Positions 1 through 6,206 of a stretch of DNA of 31,459 nucleotides are shown piece after piece. Numbering within the stretch: the stretch's first letter is position 1; every line of letters starts with the position of its first letter. The position numbers were made by a program, and so were the translations under genes. Origin of the DNA: a virus; the IMG/VR virus record IMGVR_UViG_3300030099_005398, positions 1 to 31,459 of that record; one strand, written 5' to 3'. The notes under the pieces were generated by a model that saw only the letters and a list, made by a program, of their open reading frames with translations, ran no database searches and was not told the DNA's origin.

Positions 1-642
1 GTCTATAAATACAATGCGACTGTAGATGCAGCAGTCGTTTATCAAAACTTCAATTCATCTAGTGTTCAGCAATCGCAAGAGTTTTCACTCATCGCAACGT
101 CTGGCGATCCAAACGGTGTAACTTACGGATCGCTCGCTGCATCTACGATGGGTCCAATGGGTAGTATTGTCACAACTAAGCCCTTCATCAGAAGAACCCC
201 ATACACAGGAGTGTCTTCTCAACCATTATTCTCAAAGGTATCTAACGGAGCATCGTTTGCAATTTTCAAAGAAATTACGAGTAGTGCGACTCCATCCGCC
301 TTCGGTCGGGAATACGAGAGGTATGACAACACAAATTACTTTACGGATCTTAACTTCTTTTCTCAGCAAAATGCTCCCTTTAATGTTATCGGGAACGCCT
401 CAATTAGGGATGAGTTCGCCACGATGTCTCACCTCGCCTACCAAATTCCAGGAGTATACGCCACAAACAAGGAGTTCTTACCAGTGAATACCTTTATTGA
501 TCAGGTAGCCACTTTGATTACTAATGAGAGTCAATTTGCTTCGCCCCTACCCAATGGTTTCCCCACCACGGCCCAATATTTCGTTGGATACCCTATAGAA
601 GATGAGGGTCTGCCGGAATACGACAAAAACCGTCACGCATAA
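1..642 (+). CDS. Probable virion protein, 3' part (5' end outside window)
   Basis: The frame is open from the first base to a TAA at 640-642, giving about 213 residues of a protein that began upstream. The fragment is rich in Ser, Thr, Asn, Phe and Pro, low in charge and has few Cys, which is usual for phage structural proteins. I do not recognise a family. It is translationally linked to the next gene through a TAATG overlap. A structural role is inferred only from composition and from lying on the plus strand, opposite the replication genes. Confidence 0.6.
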   Translation, partial: VYKYNATVDAAVVYQNFNSSSVQQSQEFSLIATSGDPNGVTYGSLAASTMGPMGSIVTTKPFIRRTPYTGVSSQPLFSKVSNGASFAIFKEITSSATPSAFGREYERYDNTNYFTDLNFFSQQNAPFNVIGNASIRDEFATMSHLAYQIPGVYATNKEFLPVNTFIDQVATLITNESQFASPLPNGFPTTAQYFVGYPIEDEGLPEYDKNRHA

Positions 643-812
643 TGCGAATCAACGTTGAAGAGACTGTGCTCAGGCGTGAGCCTCCTAAAAAGGTCATAAA
701 GCCCACGCCTAAACCTACGCCTGAGCCCAAGGTTGAGATTCAGCCAGAACCACAAATTCCTGTCAAAAGGAATCAAAAGTGGTTTAATGAGCAAAAAAGG
801 TTGCGGCAGTAG
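642..812 (+). CDS. Small Pro/Lys-rich protein (56 aa)
   Basis: ATG at 642 overlaps the TAA of the upstream gene (TAATG), so translational coupling is likely; the stop is TAG at 810-812. The middle, about residues 14-40, is a PxPxP/KxxPEP-type charged proline-rich stretch resembling a TonB-like extended linker, followed by a basic end (VKRNQKW, then KRLRQ). No domain is recognised. The last 9 bases lie inside the acceptor stem of the tRNA-like sequence on the other strand, so the stop codon is supplied by tRNA-like DNA. It may be a small virion-associated or tether peptide, but that is a guess. Confidence 0.5.
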   Translation: MRINVEETVLRREPPKKVIKPTPKPTPEPKVEIQPEPQIPVKRNQKWFNEQKRLRQ

Positions 813-906
813 AAGGATTCGCACCTTCATCTCCTCTCTAGTCTAAGGTAATTAGGCCATTGGACGGTCAATACGAGAGGTGTAATAACTGTTATACGAT
901 ACTGCC
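804..906 (-). ncRNA. tRNA-like RNA with expanded anticodon arm
   Basis: On the minus strand a perfect 7-bp acceptor stem (GGCAGTA at 906-900 with TACTGCC at 811-805) encloses a D-arm-like segment GTATAACAGTTATTAC (897-882), a 6-bp anticodon-type stem CCTCTC/GAGAGG (880-875 with 838-833), a 4-base variable loop AGAT, and a T-arm GAAGG-TGCGAAT-CCTTC (828-812). The stem that should close a 7-base anticodon loop instead encloses 36 bases (839-874), which can form two small hairpins (ATTG/CAAT and CTAA/TTAG). The D-loop lacks the GG pair and the 3' end reads G-CAA instead of N-CCA. No normal anticodon can be assigned. It may be a decayed tRNA, or a stable tRNA-like RNA comparable to the small RNAs C and D of the T4 tRNA cluster. 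Confidence 0.6.
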
Positions 907-923
907 ATGAGGTAAATATATGT

Positions 924-1277
924 ATGCCTGTTAAGCCAAAGGACCGTCTTCACCCTTTAGAACTCCATACTGGAATAAAAACCTTCAAAATCAAGCTCCA
1001 GTCCTTGGAGAAGGATGAACTACACGGTTGTGTGGAAATGCACAAAGGACTAATTACTATCGATCCTAACCAAAGTATAGAGGATTACAAGGGCACTTTG
1101 CTACACGAAATCTGCCACGTTGGGTTTGATATCTATGGACTTGGTCACGACGATCAAATCCCTCAGATGACCAACGAGTATCTTACCTCCGTCACATCAA
1201 ACATGATACAGCAGCTTGCCGGTTTGAATCCTGAATTGTTTAGTTATATATTAGGTGGTGCCCATCACAGGACTTGA
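924..1277 (+). CDS. Small HEXXH metalloprotease-like protein (copy 1)
   Basis: A 117-residue protein with a zinc-protease core: LLHEICH, with HEICH at residues 61-65, and a likely third ligand Glu85 in TNEYL. It ends in an LNPELFSYIL segment. The layout closely matches the gene at 21915-22316 (HEIYH, TNEQL, LNPKLF), so the two look like paralogues. A GAGG at 909-912 lies 11 bases before the ATG, and TAAATA-TATGT-ATG also fits the TATAAT-like start box seen elsewhere. The stop codon falls inside the T-arm of the convergent tRNA-Thr, so the last residues are read from tRNA DNA. SprT/ImmA-type minimal metallopeptidases have this arrangement; the substrate is unknown. Confidence 0.7.
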   Translation: MPVKPKDRLHPLELHTGIKTFKIKLQSLEKDELHGCVEMHKGLITIDPNQSIEDYKGTLLHEICHVGFDIYGLGHDDQIPQMTNEYLTSVTSNMIQQLAGLNPELFSYILGGAHHRT

Positions 1278-1331
1278 ACCTGTAACCTACGGTTTACAAA
1301 ACCGTTGCTCTACCAATTGAGCTAGACGGGC
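1256..1331 (-). tRNA. tRNA-Thr (anticodon TGT)
   Basis: Full cloverleaf on the minus strand: acceptor GCCCGTC/GATGGGC (one G-T pair), D-arm GCTC/GAGC, anticodon stem ACGGT/ACCGT with loop TTTGTAA, T-arm ACAGG-TTCAAGT-CCTGT, discriminator A and an encoded CCA (1258-1256). The anticodon TGT reads ACA and related Thr codons. The 3' end overlaps the last 22 bases of the convergent metalloprotease gene. It is the promoter-distal member of the five-tRNA array. Confidence 0.96.
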
Positions 1332-1334
1332 AAA

Positions 1335-1410
1335 TGGCTCCTCAAGTAGGACTCGAACCTACGACCCGATGATTAACAGTCATCTGCTCTACCAACTGAG
1401 CTATTGAGGA
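1335..1410 (-). tRNA. tRNA-Asn (anticodon GTT)
   Basis: Cloverleaf on the minus strand: acceptor TCCTCAA/TTGAGGA, D-arm GCTC/GAGC, anticodon stem GATGA/TCATC with loop CTGTTAA, T-arm GTAGG-TTCGAGT-CCTAC, discriminator G and encoded CCA. All stems are well paired. It lies 3 bases from tRNA-Thr and 1 base from tRNA-Lys, which implies a single precursor cut by host RNases. Confidence 0.97.
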
Positions 1411-1411
1411 A

Positions 1412-1487
1412 TGGTACCTTCGCAAGGACTTGAACCTTGGACCAATCGGTTAAAAGCCGAATGCTCTACCAACTGAGCTACGAAGGC
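1412..1487 (-). tRNA. tRNA-Lys (anticodon TTT)
   Basis: Cloverleaf on the minus strand: acceptor GCCTTCG/CGAAGGT (G1-T72 wobble), anticodon stem TTCGG/CCGAT with loop CTTTTAA, T-arm CAAGG-TTCAAGT-CCTTG, discriminator A and encoded CCA. It reads AAA/AAG, among the commonest codons in AT-rich phage genes. Confidence 0.97.
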
Positions 1488-1492
1488 GTGTA

Positions 1493-1580
1493 TGGTAACA
1501 GTGGCGGGACTCGAACCCGCAAGACCGATATGGTCAACAGATTTTAAGTCTGTCGTGTATGCCAATTCCACCACACTGTC
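1493..1580 (-). tRNA. tRNA-Leu (anticodon TAA)
   Basis: Class II cloverleaf on the minus strand: acceptor GACAGTG/CACTGTT, anticodon stem ACAGA/TCTGT with loop CTTAAAA, a long variable arm as expected for Leu, T-arm GCGGG-TTCGAGT-CCCGC, discriminator A and encoded CCA. It reads UUA (and UUG). Confidence 0.96.
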
Positions 1581-1581
1581 A

Positions 1582-1658
1582 TGGTAGGGTAACATGGACT
1601 TGAACCATGGACCTGAGGTATATAAGACCCCTGCTCTAACCAACTGAGCTATTACCCC
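1582..1658 (-). tRNA. tRNA-Ile (anticodon TAT)
   Basis: Cloverleaf on the minus strand: acceptor GGGGTAA/TTACCCT (G1-T72 wobble), D-arm GCTC/GAGC, anticodon stem GGGGT/ACCTC with loop CTTATAT, T-arm CATGG-TTCAAGT-CCATG, discriminator A and encoded CCA. The anticodon is TAT, reading AUA directly. Most bacteria read AUA with a CAT-anticodon tRNA modified by TilS, so this copy avoids dependence on that modification. It is the first tRNA after the TATAAT box at 1670-1675. Confidence 0.93.
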
Positions 1659-1665
1659 GTGATGT

Positions 1666-2361
1666 CTAGATTATAGCCTTTGATCTCTGAGGGTCAACAG
1701 TTACTTTGTGAGAAACGTCATCATCTTCGTAGTATATGACACGGTTCTTTAACCTAAGAGAAATTGTAACTTTAGGATAATCTAATTTAAGAAAAGATTT
1801 GATGGCGTTGGAGATGGTCATGTCTGAATTTCTGTCGAATATATCAACCAAGAGGTTGCTGTAGTCAATTACTTTTATATCGCCATTCCTCTCAACTCTC
1901 ATATTTTCTTCATGAAAGTCTGCGCCCCAAGAATAGATATTAAACTTTTTTACAAACGAAAAATGACTCTCTAATCTATCCCTGAGTTTAACAAAGATAG
2001 GGTTAAACCAATAATGCTCACCCTTTGCTTGAGGTATGGCTTTAGATATGTAAGACATTTCTAGAGCAAATCCGTCTCTACTTATTTTTAAGCAAGGAGC
2101 AAAAAGATCTCCTAGAGACGAATGCTCCAAAGATTTATAAGCAGAGTACTCAGCTTTATTGTGTGATGGATAACCAACTTTTATTACTGTTCTAGAACAT
2201 TTTTCTTTAAAAGTAATTCTAGTGGTACCATCAATACTTAGTAACTTAAGTTTGAATTTTTTGGCTATTTTATCAGAGTGCTCCCACAACTCTTGAACCT
2301 CATCTTGAATGAGGCTTTGTGCGTAGGAATCAATTCTATTCAACAGGGAGGTTGATGCCAT
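1666..2361 (-). CDS. Protein-kinase-fold phosphotransferase-like protein
   Basis: A 231-residue protein. The second half has a kinase-type catalytic segment, DFHEENM (like the HxDxxxxN loop of small-molecule and protein kinases), followed by IKVIDYSN in the place of the metal-binding DFG/DxS segment. The first half contains TVIKVGYP, which may carry the ATP-site lysine. I place the start at ATG 2361 because AGGA lies 8 bases upstream; a start at 2394 would overlap the upstream gene further. It overlaps the gene at 2336 by 26 bases. The target could be a host protein or a small molecule. Only the fold is suggested; the family is not firmly recognised. Confidence 0.55.
   Translation of the reverse strand: MASTSLLNRIDSYAQSLIQDEVQELWEHSDKIAKKFKLKLLSIDGTTRITFKEKCSRTVIKVGYPSHNKAEYSAYKSLEHSSLGDLFAPCLKISRDGFALEMSYISKAIPQAKGEHYWFNPIFVKLRDRLESHFSFVKKFNIYSWGADFHEENMRVERNGDIKVIDYSNLLVDIFDRNSDMTISNAIKSFLKLDYPKVTISLRLKNRVIYYEDDDVSHKVTVDPQRSKAII
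1670..1675 (-). promoter_or_regulatory. CTATAAT box before tRNA array
   Basis: The minus strand reads GGCTATAAT, with the hexamer ending 11 bases before the first base of tRNA-Ile. Transcription starting about 7 bases downstream of the hexamer would leave a leader of roughly five bases. The box lies within the last codons of the upstream kinase-like gene. It matches the boxes found before many protein genes here. Confidence 0.6.
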
Positions 2362-2542
2362 AGGTTTTCCTGGCTGCAATAGCCATAAGCTCAAATTTTA
2401 GCATCTCAAGAGCGTCCCAGTCATCCTGCATCATGGAGCCTGGGACATATTCTGCTAAAAATTCATACTTAGGTTTGTAGTCTTTCCAGACTACTTTGTA
2501 GACTGCCTCATCTATAATCTGCTCTATGTGCTCAGACCTCAT
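2336..2542 (-). CDS. Hypothetical 68-aa protein
   Basis: A small acidic, helical protein with many Tyr, Trp and Met. ATG at 2542 overlaps the 3' end of the sigma-like gene by 11 bases and has AGAGGA 3-4 bases upstream, so it is translated from the same message. The end overlaps the kinase-like gene. No family is recognised. Its position between a sigma-like factor and a kinase-like protein suggests a host-takeover or regulatory role, which is inference only. Confidence 0.65.
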   Translation of the reverse strand: MRSEHIEQIIDEAVYKVVWKDYKPKYEFLAEYVPGSMMQDDWDALEMLKFELMAIAARKTYGINLPVE

Positions 2543-3125
2543 AATTCCTCTGAATAGACTTTTTCAAACTTTTAACAGCCTTATTGGTAAAGTGAATAGA
2601 CAACCCCGTCGAATTCCGAAGAGCAGAATGATTGACTGTGCCGTCCTTAGATAGGATGCCAGGATTTTTTAGAATGGCTTTTATAACTTTCTGAACATCT
2701 TCAGATTGAGCTTCAGTAAAGTCTTCAAGATCAACAGCAGAAGGTCCAAACTGAGCACGATCGTCTGCAAGCGTGTCAAACGCTCTATCATTGTCGCCAA
2801 AAGTTTGGTGCTGCTCAAGAGAGTAGTGCTTATTTCTGAATTCCATTCTCTTAGTTAATGGAATGCCTTTTTTAGCCTTACGATTCCATAAAACAGTCTT
2901 TGTATACTGATCAAAAAGCTTATTATTTATAGCTGCCTTAAACTTTTCTCCCGTTTTCTTTTCAAAGCCCTCTATCGATTCAAGGGCAGCGATACACAAA
3001 TCCGCATAGTTATCTTCATGGCTAGCGATAGCATCGTCGCCAGAGATCTTCATAGCGATAGTATGCATTAGCTTGCCATAACGCTCCTCATACAGAGCCC
3101 ATTCTTTGTCAGTTAATTCAACCAT
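2532..3125 (-). CDS. Sigma-factor-like protein (candidate late sigma, gp55-type)
   Basis: About 197 residues. The N-terminal half resembles sigma-70 region 2: a helix YGKLMHTIAMKI, then HEDNYADLCIAALESI and an aromatic/basic helix ending in TKTVLWNRKAKKG, which may contact the -10 element. The C-terminus (ALRNSTGLSIHFTNKAVKSLK) looks like a small helix-turn-helix such as region 4. This is the size of phage late sigma factors such as T4 gp55, which read a -10-type box without a -35. A TATAAT box ends 7 bases before ATG 3125; an ATG at 3134 overlaps that box and is less likely. If the call is right, this protein could itself read the CTATAAT boxes in the window. Confidence 0.5.
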   Translation of the reverse strand: MVELTDKEWALYEERYGKLMHTIAMKISGDDAIASHEDNYADLCIAALESIEGFEKKTGEKFKAAINNKLFDQYTKTVLWNRKAKKGIPLTKRMEFRNKHYSLEQHQTFGDNDRAFDTLADDRAQFGPSAVDLEDFTEAQSEDVQKVIKAILKNPGILSKDGTVNHSALRNSTGLSIHFTNKAVKSLKKSIQRNYEV

Positions 3126-3132
3126 ACTACTC

Positions 3133-3138
3133 ATTATA
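3133..3138 (-). promoter_or_regulatory. CTATAAT box, 7 bases before sigma-like gene
   Basis: Minus strand GCTATAAT followed by 7 bases and ATG 3125. No strong Shine-Dalgarno sequence is present. It is in the short gap between the genes at 3149 and 3125, so it would start a unit with the sigma-like factor as first gene. Confidence 0.5.
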
Positions 3139-3148
3139 GCACAAGAGG

Positions 3149-3463
3149 TTACGAATTTTCATCTAATCGGACAGATTCTTCTCTAGAAGATTCACGCGCA
3201 TCCTTGCCCATACTAAGAAGGCTGTAGCCGCAGATGTCCCGCCAGGGGGACTCATCACCATAAGTGGGATCAGTAGCCAGTCTAAAAAGCTTATCCACAA
3301 CTCTACAAATAGTAAGCACATCTAAGTATTGGTCTGGCTGTATACCGTCAGGAAACAAAACTTTAAGAATCTTGTGAGCTTTACCAAAGGAATCGCCATA
3401 CGCCTCTTGTTTTTCAGCTACTAACTTACCAACGCTTTTTCCTAGCTCTTCGTATCTGTTCAT
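3149..3463 (-). CDS. DUF1599/Nmad1-like phage protein (104 aa)
   Basis: A helical protein with the pattern EKQEAYGDSF, then a segment around YLDVLTICRVVDKLFRLATD and a PWRDICGYSLLSM motif. I associate the order YGDSF, R..DK..R and W.DI.GY.LL with phage proteins of the DUF1599 (nucleotide-modification-associated) type, whose biochemical role is not settled. ATG 3463 has AGGAAAG just upstream and overlaps the previous gene by 38 bases. The C-terminus is Ser/Glu/Arg-rich and probably disordered. Recognition is from pattern memory, so moderate. Confidence 0.55.
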   Translation of the reverse strand: MNRYEELGKSVGKLVAEKQEAYGDSFGKAHKILKVLFPDGIQPDQYLDVLTICRVVDKLFRLATDPTYGDESPWRDICGYSLLSMGKDARESSREESVRLDENS

Positions 3464-3653
3464 CTTTCTTTCCTATGTTTTTGTTTAAAATGCTCGTTCT
3501 TAGAATTCCTCTAGCATCCCTTCCCAGGCAAGAAGCACACGTTTTAGCATTGTTGTAATTATATAACAATGCTTTATCTCCACATGACTCACACTTACCT
3601 GTTTCGGGAAGTCTACGCAATCTCCGACTCCAACCATTGAATAATGGGATCAT
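3426..3653 (-). CDS. Small zinc-ribbon protein
   Basis: Up to 75 residues with two CxxC pairs, CESC (residues 21-24) and CASC (39-42), forming a probable zinc ribbon, and a very basic C-terminus (RRARKKRW) suited to nucleic-acid binding. The ATG at 3653 overlaps the upstream gene by 41 bases and has no ribosome site; an in-frame TTG at 3620 with GGAG about 8 bases upstream would start just after the upstream stop and keep both CxxC pairs. The true start is therefore uncertain. It may be a small transcription or mRNA-binding factor. Confidence 0.6.
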   Translation of the reverse strand: MIPLFNGWSRRLRRLPETGKCESCGDKALLYNYNNAKTCASCLGRDARGILRTSILNKNIGKKDEQIRRARKKRW

Positions 3654-3870
3654 ACATTTGTTGCTGTATGATTACCGAGAAATCAGCGTGCCCACCCGCC
3701 CTTACATATTGTAGAGTGGCATTTGCACGACTCTTAACAATCGTTAGAGTTGATGCGATGGCCTTAAACTTCTTAGTTTTATTGCGTCTAGAAGTCCTGC
3801 CCTCAAGGATTCTTAATTGATGAATGACATCGGTAAGGTACTTAGTTAGTTCTGTTTGTTCAGGTGTCAT
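3613..3870 (-). CDS. Hypothetical helical protein (85 aa)
   Basis: Starts at ATG 3870 (MTPEQTEL), preceded by TATAAT and a 6-base spacer; an upstream in-frame ATG at 3909 lies inside the preceding gene and is unlikely. The protein is mostly alpha-helical, with a basic patch RRNKTKKFK near the middle. No family is recognised. It begins a unit that continues through the zinc-ribbon and DUF1599-like genes. Confidence 0.6.
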   Translation of the reverse strand: MTPEQTELTKYLTDVIHQLRILEGRTSRRNKTKKFKAIASTLTIVKSRANATLQYVRAGGHADFSVIIQQQMYDPIIQWLESEIA

Positions 3871-3876
3871 GAACTT

Positions 3877-3882
3877 ATTATA
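3877..3882 (-). promoter_or_regulatory. CTATAAT box, 6 bases before ATG 3870
   Basis: Minus strand CCCTATAAT with a 6-base spacer to ATG 3870 and no Shine-Dalgarno sequence. The box includes the TAA stop of the AAA+ ATPase gene, so promoter and stop codon share bases. Confidence 0.5.
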
Positions 3883-5263
3883 GGGCTGAAAGGTCAATAG
3901 TGTTAACAATTTCTAGTTTATCTTCAATAACTTCTGCGTCATACCTACCCGTTCCGTTATCAGGTTGTCTGTTAGATAGAATTTCGTCAGCTAATGGGAG
4001 TCCAACAAGTCTCTTAATAACCCTTTGAATATCTCTTGCTCCAAACTCCTCGGAATAACCATGCTCTACAATATAATCTACAATTTCAGGGGTGGCTTTA
4101 ATTGGATACTTTGATAATGCCAACTTAGCTATCTTTTTTATATCTTCTGACGTAAGATCGTTGAAGAATACAAAGTCATCAATTCTGCCTCTGAATTCTG
4201 GAGAGAATGTGACCTCAAGAGACTTCATGATCTGCTCTCTATCACCATCAGAACTTTTATCCTCATTAAAGCCTACCTTCGTTGTCTTCAAGTCCTTGAG
4301 ACCACAGTTAGATGTCATAATGAAAATTGAGTCTGTGAGATCAATTTCATTGCCAGAATTATCAGTAAGAGTACCTGTATCCAGCAAACTAAGTAGGATG
4401 TTGTATAACTTGGGGTGTGCTTTTTCGATTTCATCAAATACGATTGTCCATCGGCTGGATTTGTCAGCCTTTTCTTTAATTAGAGAGCTTTCAGAGTGTC
4501 CTATGTATCCTGGGGGAGAGCCTAAAAGCCTGCTGACCTCATGCCCGTTTGTATACTCCGCACAGTTTATAACCCAGAAGTGATCTGAATACTTCTCACC
4601 TAACTTACGAGCTAATTGAGTTTTACCTCTTCCGGTTTTACCAATAAAAAAGAGATTCATGTGCTTGCTAAACTCTACTGCCTTTAATTTTACAGCATCA
4701 GAAACACAAGCAATGGCTTCGTCTTGGCCGATTATGTTTTTCTTTAAAAACTTCTCCAACTGAACTATTTGATTAATAGTCTCTAGTTTACCTTTTTCTG
4801 GCTTAGAGCCATTCTTTTTAGTTTTCTTTTCAAGTTTCTTCTTGAACTCTTCATCCTCTTTGGAATCTTTTATCAAAGATTCGAGAATAAAAGATTCAGG
4901 AAGAACCTCGTTTATCTCGTAGCACACGTATTCAATTCTAAGTTCAGGATAGTATTCTGCAATTGTAGAGTAGTAAGCACCTAGAAGTTTATACTCTAAC
5001 AAAGGATCTTTTACAGTATCCTTAACCCGCTGTGCCTCCTCCATTCTTGATACGAAAGTTTTACGCTCATCAGTCGTTAAAGCGTCTGTAACTACAATCT
5101 TAACATACTTAACAAAATCAAAGTCACCAGACTTGGAGGCCTTGATGAACTTCTTTAGTTTGTTAAAGATGATTTTGAATTGTCTTTCAGTTAGACGCTT
5201 AACATGAATGATTGAGTTTAATTCAGCAGAAAAAGCCTTGATGCTATTAGTCTTTCTGGGCAT
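3878..5263 (-). CDS. Hsp100/Clp-type AAA+ ATPase
   Basis: 461 residues. A helical N-terminal region of about 165 residues, with a Lys/Glu-rich linker near 135-160, is unlike known Clp N-domains. The AAA+ module has NIIGQDEAI, Walker A GKTGRGKT (208-215), a pore-type segment GSPPGYIGHSE (248-258), Walker B IVFDEIEKAHP (274-284), sensor-1 IFIMTSNCG and a ClpA/ClpB D2-like small domain ending GARDIQRVIKR. This is a protein unfoldase or remodeller; no peptidase gene is seen nearby, so it may use a host protease or act alone. Start at ATG 5263 has AAGGA 6 bases upstream; ATG 5278 lies deeper in the previous gene and lacks such a site. Confidence 0.85.
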   Translation of the reverse strand: MPRKTNSIKAFSAELNSIIHVKRLTERQFKIIFNKLKKFIKASKSGDFDFVKYVKIVVTDALTTDERKTFVSRMEEAQRVKDTVKDPLLEYKLLGAYYSTIAEYYPELRIEYVCYEINEVLPESFILESLIKDSKEDEEFKKKLEKKTKKNGSKPEKGKLETINQIVQLEKFLKKNIIGQDEAIACVSDAVKLKAVEFSKHMNLFFIGKTGRGKTQLARKLGEKYSDHFWVINCAEYTNGHEVSRLLGSPPGYIGHSESSLIKEKADKSSRWTIVFDEIEKAHPKLYNILLSLLDTGTLTDNSGNEIDLTDSIFIMTSNCGLKDLKTTKVGFNEDKSSDGDREQIMKSLEVTFSPEFRGRIDDFVFFNDLTSEDIKKIAKLALSKYPIKATPEIVDYIVEHGYSEEFGARDIQRVIKRLVGLPLADEILSNRQPDNGTGRYDAEVIEDKLEIVNTIDLSAL

Positions 5264-5657
5264 CTTTGTCCTTACCAAGCATTGCGTTTAGATTGCTAAA
5301 AAATGAACCTTTAAGTTCTTGTTGAGCAGGTCCAGCCTTGCCTTCCAAGTCCATTTCCTTAAGTTGATACTTTTGCATGGTTTGAGCCAGTTTTAAAAGT
5401 TTTTCATTAGCGACACCCATCTGACCAAGAGCGTTGGTTGATGCGGCAATAATTTTGGTGAAGGCGTCCACGTTCGGATTACCATTGTCATCAAAACTTA
5501 CTCGGTTACCTGCAAGATCTTGCATTGCGGACTTGCAGTCTTGAAACAACTCTATGGCCGCTTGACGGTCGGATTTAGCGTTTTCTTTGATTTCTTTGAC
5601 GAGTCGGTTCATTTTTGCGTCCGACCACATCTTGTTCTTCAGAATGTAATTTGCCAT
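5247..5657 (-). CDS. Hypothetical helical protein (136 aa)
   Basis: Predicted mostly alpha-helical and charged (Lys, Asp, Gln), without Cys, consistent with an oligomeric coiled-coil adaptor. ATG 5657 follows GAGGAA 8 bases upstream. It overlaps the AAA+ gene by 17 bases, so the two are coupled; an adaptor or substrate role for the ATPase is a guess. No family is recognised. Confidence 0.7.
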   Translation of the reverse strand: MANYILKNKMWSDAKMNRLVKEIKENAKSDRQAAIELFQDCKSAMQDLAGNRVSFDDNGNPNVDAFTKIIAASTNALGQMGVANEKLLKLAQTMQKYQLKEMDLEGKAGPAQQELKGSFFSNLNAMLGKDKDAQKD

Positions 5658-5793
5658 ATGTTAATTCCTCTTCAAAATATTCAAAATCTTCTTCATCGAG
5701 AAGATCGTCCTGATAATCGGGAAGATCCCTATGAGTATTTAGCCCTGAACGACGGTTACCGTAGGTTTTCTCTCTTCTAAAAGTTTTGCCCAT
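5575..5793 (-). CDS. Hypothetical charged protein (72 aa)
   Basis: Basic at both ends with an acidic centre (LLDEEDFEYFEEE), probably largely disordered. ATG 5793 overlaps the upstream membrane protein by 17 bases, but the 3' end overlaps the next gene by 83 bases, which is long even here, and no good ribosome site is seen. It may be real and coupled to the upstream gene, or a chance frame. Confidence 0.45.
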   Translation of the reverse strand: MGKTFRREKTYGNRRSGLNTHRDLPDYQDDLLDEEDFEYFEEELTYGKLHSEEQDVVGRKNEPTRQRNQRKR

Positions 5794-5989
5794 GCTTATT
5801 TTTAAGGTTAGAAATGTAATTGCCTTTTAAAAATTTATCAACATACCAAAAGTAAAAAGGTAAAGACCAATCTTTAGGTTTGATGATAACATCCAAATGT
5901 GTGACGTAAAGGACAAAATTAGCCACAGATTCTAATAATGATAGCACACCATACATCAACAATCCAATTCTTTTGATAAAATAGTTCAT
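5777..5989 (-). CDS. Small membrane protein (70 aa)
   Basis: A long hydrophobic N-terminal stretch (residues 8-36, GLLMYGVLSLLESVANFVLYV and onward) suggests one or two membrane helices; the C-terminal half is basic and aromatic. ATG 5989 overlaps the upstream stop (ATGA), so it is coupled. No family is recognised. Inner-membrane location is inferred. Confidence 0.65.
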   Translation of the reverse strand: MNYFIKRIGLLMYGVLSLLESVANFVLYVTHLDVIIKPKDWSLPFYFWYVDKFLKGNYISNLKNKHGQNF

Positions 5990-6201
5990 TGCTTATCTAT
6001 CATCTTTTCCATGAATTCTTGAAACGCTTGCTCTCTTGTAAGGCCTGCATCTCTTTGAGCTTTAGTAATTCTAAATCTCTTTCCTGTCTTTTTTTTGTAA
6101 TCTTCAATATCTATGAATGGAGCGTTTATGTCGTTGCTGTTGGAAAGCTGACGACGTAAAGCCTCCTTAATCATAGAGGTGAGTCTCTCTTCTATGCCCA
6201 T
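5986..6201 (-). CDS. Hypothetical protein (71 aa)
   Basis: A charged helical protein beginning MGIEERLTSMIKEAL, with a Lys/Arg-rich centre and an end rich in Glu/Met. ATG 6201 is preceded by TATAAT and a 5-base spacer; an AGGA lies inside the spacer, too near the ATG for a normal ribosome site. No family is recognised. It probably heads the unit containing the membrane protein and the AAA+ ATPase. Confidence 0.6.
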   Translation of the reverse strand: MGIEERLTSMIKEALRRQLSNSNDINAPFIDIEDYKKKTGKRFRITKAQRDAGLTREQAFQEFMEKMIDKQ

Positions 6202-6206
6202 ATCCT

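Noticed and set aside
839-874. Small intron in the tRNA-like gene at 804-906
   Set aside because: No contiguous removal leaving a 7-base loop gives T33, and the insert is too short for a group I intron.
1401-1643. 80-codon minus-strand reading frame across the tRNAs
   Set aside because: It runs through three tRNA genes with canonical cloverleaves; its coding look comes from tRNA sequence.
4092-4583. 163-codon plus-strand frame
   Set aside because: It is antisense to the AAA+ ATPase, whose motifs are intact, and shows no start signal or family.
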